Made by a program: the position numbers and the translations under genes
Assembly (NCBI RefSeq): GCF_000015645.1
Contig: NC_008816.1
Coordinates: 1,116,001-1,180,000, forward strand
Direction of reading: 5' to 3'
DNA: 64,000 nt
Origin: Prochlorococcus marinus str. AS9601
GTDB lineage: Bacteria > Cyanobacteriota > Cyanobacteriia > PCC-6307 > Cyanobiaceae
Part shown: in pieces, positions 62,879 to 64,000 of the stretch
Layout: the number at the start of each line of letters is the position of its first letter
Position numbering within the stretch: position 1 is the first letter of the stretch
The notes under the pieces: model-generated
What the model was told of the DNA's origin: nothing
What the model saw: only the letters and a program-made list of their open reading frames with translations
Databases searched by the model: none

Positions 62879-64000
62879 TTATTTAATAGCTCTATAAATT
62901 GTTTTTACAAAATCATCCCTATTTCTACAAGTTAATTTAAATGGTTTAATCTTTTTTGATTCCAAAATAAAGCTAAGAATATCATCTTTTTTAGAAACTC
63001 CCCTTTTAAACAAATTAGCCTCTTCAAGATCTTGAAATGCAAATTGATATGAGTTTCCTTTGATCAAACTTGGACAAAGACCAAGAGATTTTATCCCATA
63101 TATAGCTGTGTCGTAACAAATTTGGCTATTCATAGTAATATGACAATCTACATAAGGCAAAAGATAGGGTAATGATACTGAAGTTGCCTGTCTCCAATCA
63201 ACATTTTTATTTTTCTTACAAATTTGATCTAATAATTTCTTTTGATTATTATATTTCATCTTTGCTTCTTGCTTGGGGTGTCTTCTAATAAACCAAAAAA
63301 TATTTTGATTCTGATCTTCTAATAGTTCCATTAAATTTGATGGAATTAAACCATTTTTAATTACATTCTTTCTATATAAATAAGTTCCTTCATCACCGTC
63401 ATAACCACAGGTTAAAGATAAAAGAACAACTTTTTTATTTTTTATTGGACTATTTTTTTTACTTAGGAATGAAATTGAGCCGAAAGAACCTTCCTTAAAA
63501 TTTTCAAATTGAGAGTACCAAGGATGTTCTATCTCTTCCAGAATAATGCCCATACCTTCAAGAGGTTTAAAAACTTTTGTGCTTGCTCTATCAAGACTCC
63601 ATATATGTGTCGGTAGATTTTTAATTTCTTCATAACTCCATCCCCATGGAATCTTTGAGTAGCCTAAACCATGAAGTAACTCAACAATATTAATTTTACT
63701 TTCCCTACATGCTTGACAAATATATTTATTAGCTCCAATGCAAATTACTAATCTAATACCGAATTTTTTTATAAAATTTTGGTAAAACTTATCCTCTGTC
63801 AAAGAACATTTATTCAGAAAAATTTCAATGCCATTGTATAAATTTATTTTTTGAAGCACCTTTCGTATAACTTTGATAAAAAAAATTTCTAGATTGACAG
63901 AAATTGCATTTGAGTAAGTTGATCCGCCATATCTTCTTGCAAAAGGCAAAGCTAAACTAAGAGATTTTAGATTGTACGTTTCCAACAATATTTTCAAGCT
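62879..64000 (-). CDS. unknown GT-B-like surface-glycan protein, 5' end cut
   Basis: The frame is open to the right window edge; an in-frame TTG at 63997 is not certain to be the start. The later half (WFIRRHPKQEAK, WRQATSVSLPYLLPYVDCHITMNSQICYDTAIYG) looks like the C-terminal half of polysialyl- or teichoic-type GT-B enzymes. I do not assign a family. It lies upstream of rfbF, separated by 136 bases of AT-rich sequence. Confidence 0.5.
   Translation of the reverse strand, partial: SLKILLETYNLKSLSLALPFARRYGGSTYSNAISVNLEIFFIKVIRKVLQKINLYNGIEIFLNKCSLTEDKFYQNFIKKFGIRLVICIGANKYICQACRESKINIVELLHGLGYSKIPWGWSYEEIKNLPTHIWSLDRASTKVFKPLEGMGIILEEIEHPWYSQFENFKEGSFGSISFLSKKNSPIKNKKVVLLSLTCGYDGDEGTYLYRKNVIKNGLIPSNLMELLEDQNQNIFWFIRRHPKQEAKMKYNNQKKLLDQICKKNKNVDWRQATSVSLPYLLPYVDCHITMNSQICYDTAIYGIKSLGLCPSLIKGNSYQFAFQDLEEANLFKRGVSKKDDILSFILESKKIKPFKLTCRNRDDFVKTIYRAIK

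Overview
The window looks like a high-light-adapted Prochlorococcus chromosome, most probably HLII-like. The DNA is very AT-rich, genes are short and tightly packed, and there is a Pcb chlorophyll-binding antenna gene, a flavodoxin, small picocyanobacterial conserved proteins and a typical cyanobacterial core order. This assignment comes from reading the sequence, not from a search.

Layout. (1) 1-6035: the end of a surface-glycan cluster on the + strand. It has two Gfo/Idh/MocA oxidoreductases, a CMP-sialate-synthetase-like enzyme, a formyltransferase, a GNGPSL-type protein, an aminopeptidase-like DUF4910 protein and a methyltransferase, overlapping or nearly so. It suggests a formylated nonulosonic-acid-like sugar. 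(2) 6055-10500: a small-gene and scar region with a rhomboid protein, two unlisted small ORFs, a candidate short transcript with terminator, a beta-propeller protein, a large inverted repeat, and a repeat array ending in the 3' end of tRNA-Ser(CGA). The array looks like stacked integration scars of a tRNA-targeting element. (3) 10554-20592: an iron- and light-related block. It holds the ferric-iron-binding protein, a PiuC-type hydroxylase, a small exported protein, a porin, a Pcb antenna gene beside flavodoxin isiB and a peroxiredoxin-like protein, with glyQ and conserved small genes in between. Candidate operators lie in the idiA/piuC and isiB/peroxiredoxin intergenic gaps. (4) 20607-39840: mainly core genes, including transporters, two glycosyltransferases, sppA, aroH, rpmH-rnpA-PH-yidC, a ycf46-type AAA protein, serS, rseP, rpsN, pnp, cysQ and rsmI. 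(5) tRNA-Arg(UCU) at 39976, then 40152-64000: a large surface-polysaccharide region. It contains an O-antigen ligase/polymerase-like protein, UDP-glucose dehydrogenase, six glycosyltransferases, a WecA-type initiating transferase, a UDP-glucuronate 4-epimerase type enzyme, the GDP-mannose to GDP-fucose set (manC, gmd, fcl), a Wzz-like chain-length protein, a Wzy-like membrane protein, a broken NodU carbamoyltransferase and a CDP-hexose branch (rfbF, rfbC, C-methyltransferase).

How it fits together. Regions 1 and 5 probably build variable cell-surface glycans: activated sugars, lipid-linked assembly by WecA and glycosyltransferases, then polymerisation, length control and ligation. Region 3 is consistent with life at low iron: iron uptake, replacement of ferredoxin by flavodoxin, and an extra chlorophyll antenna. 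The most unusual DNA is the tRNA-Ser scar array with its A/B repeat units and 12-bp tandem repeats. No CRISPR array, rRNA operon or intact integrase was seen.
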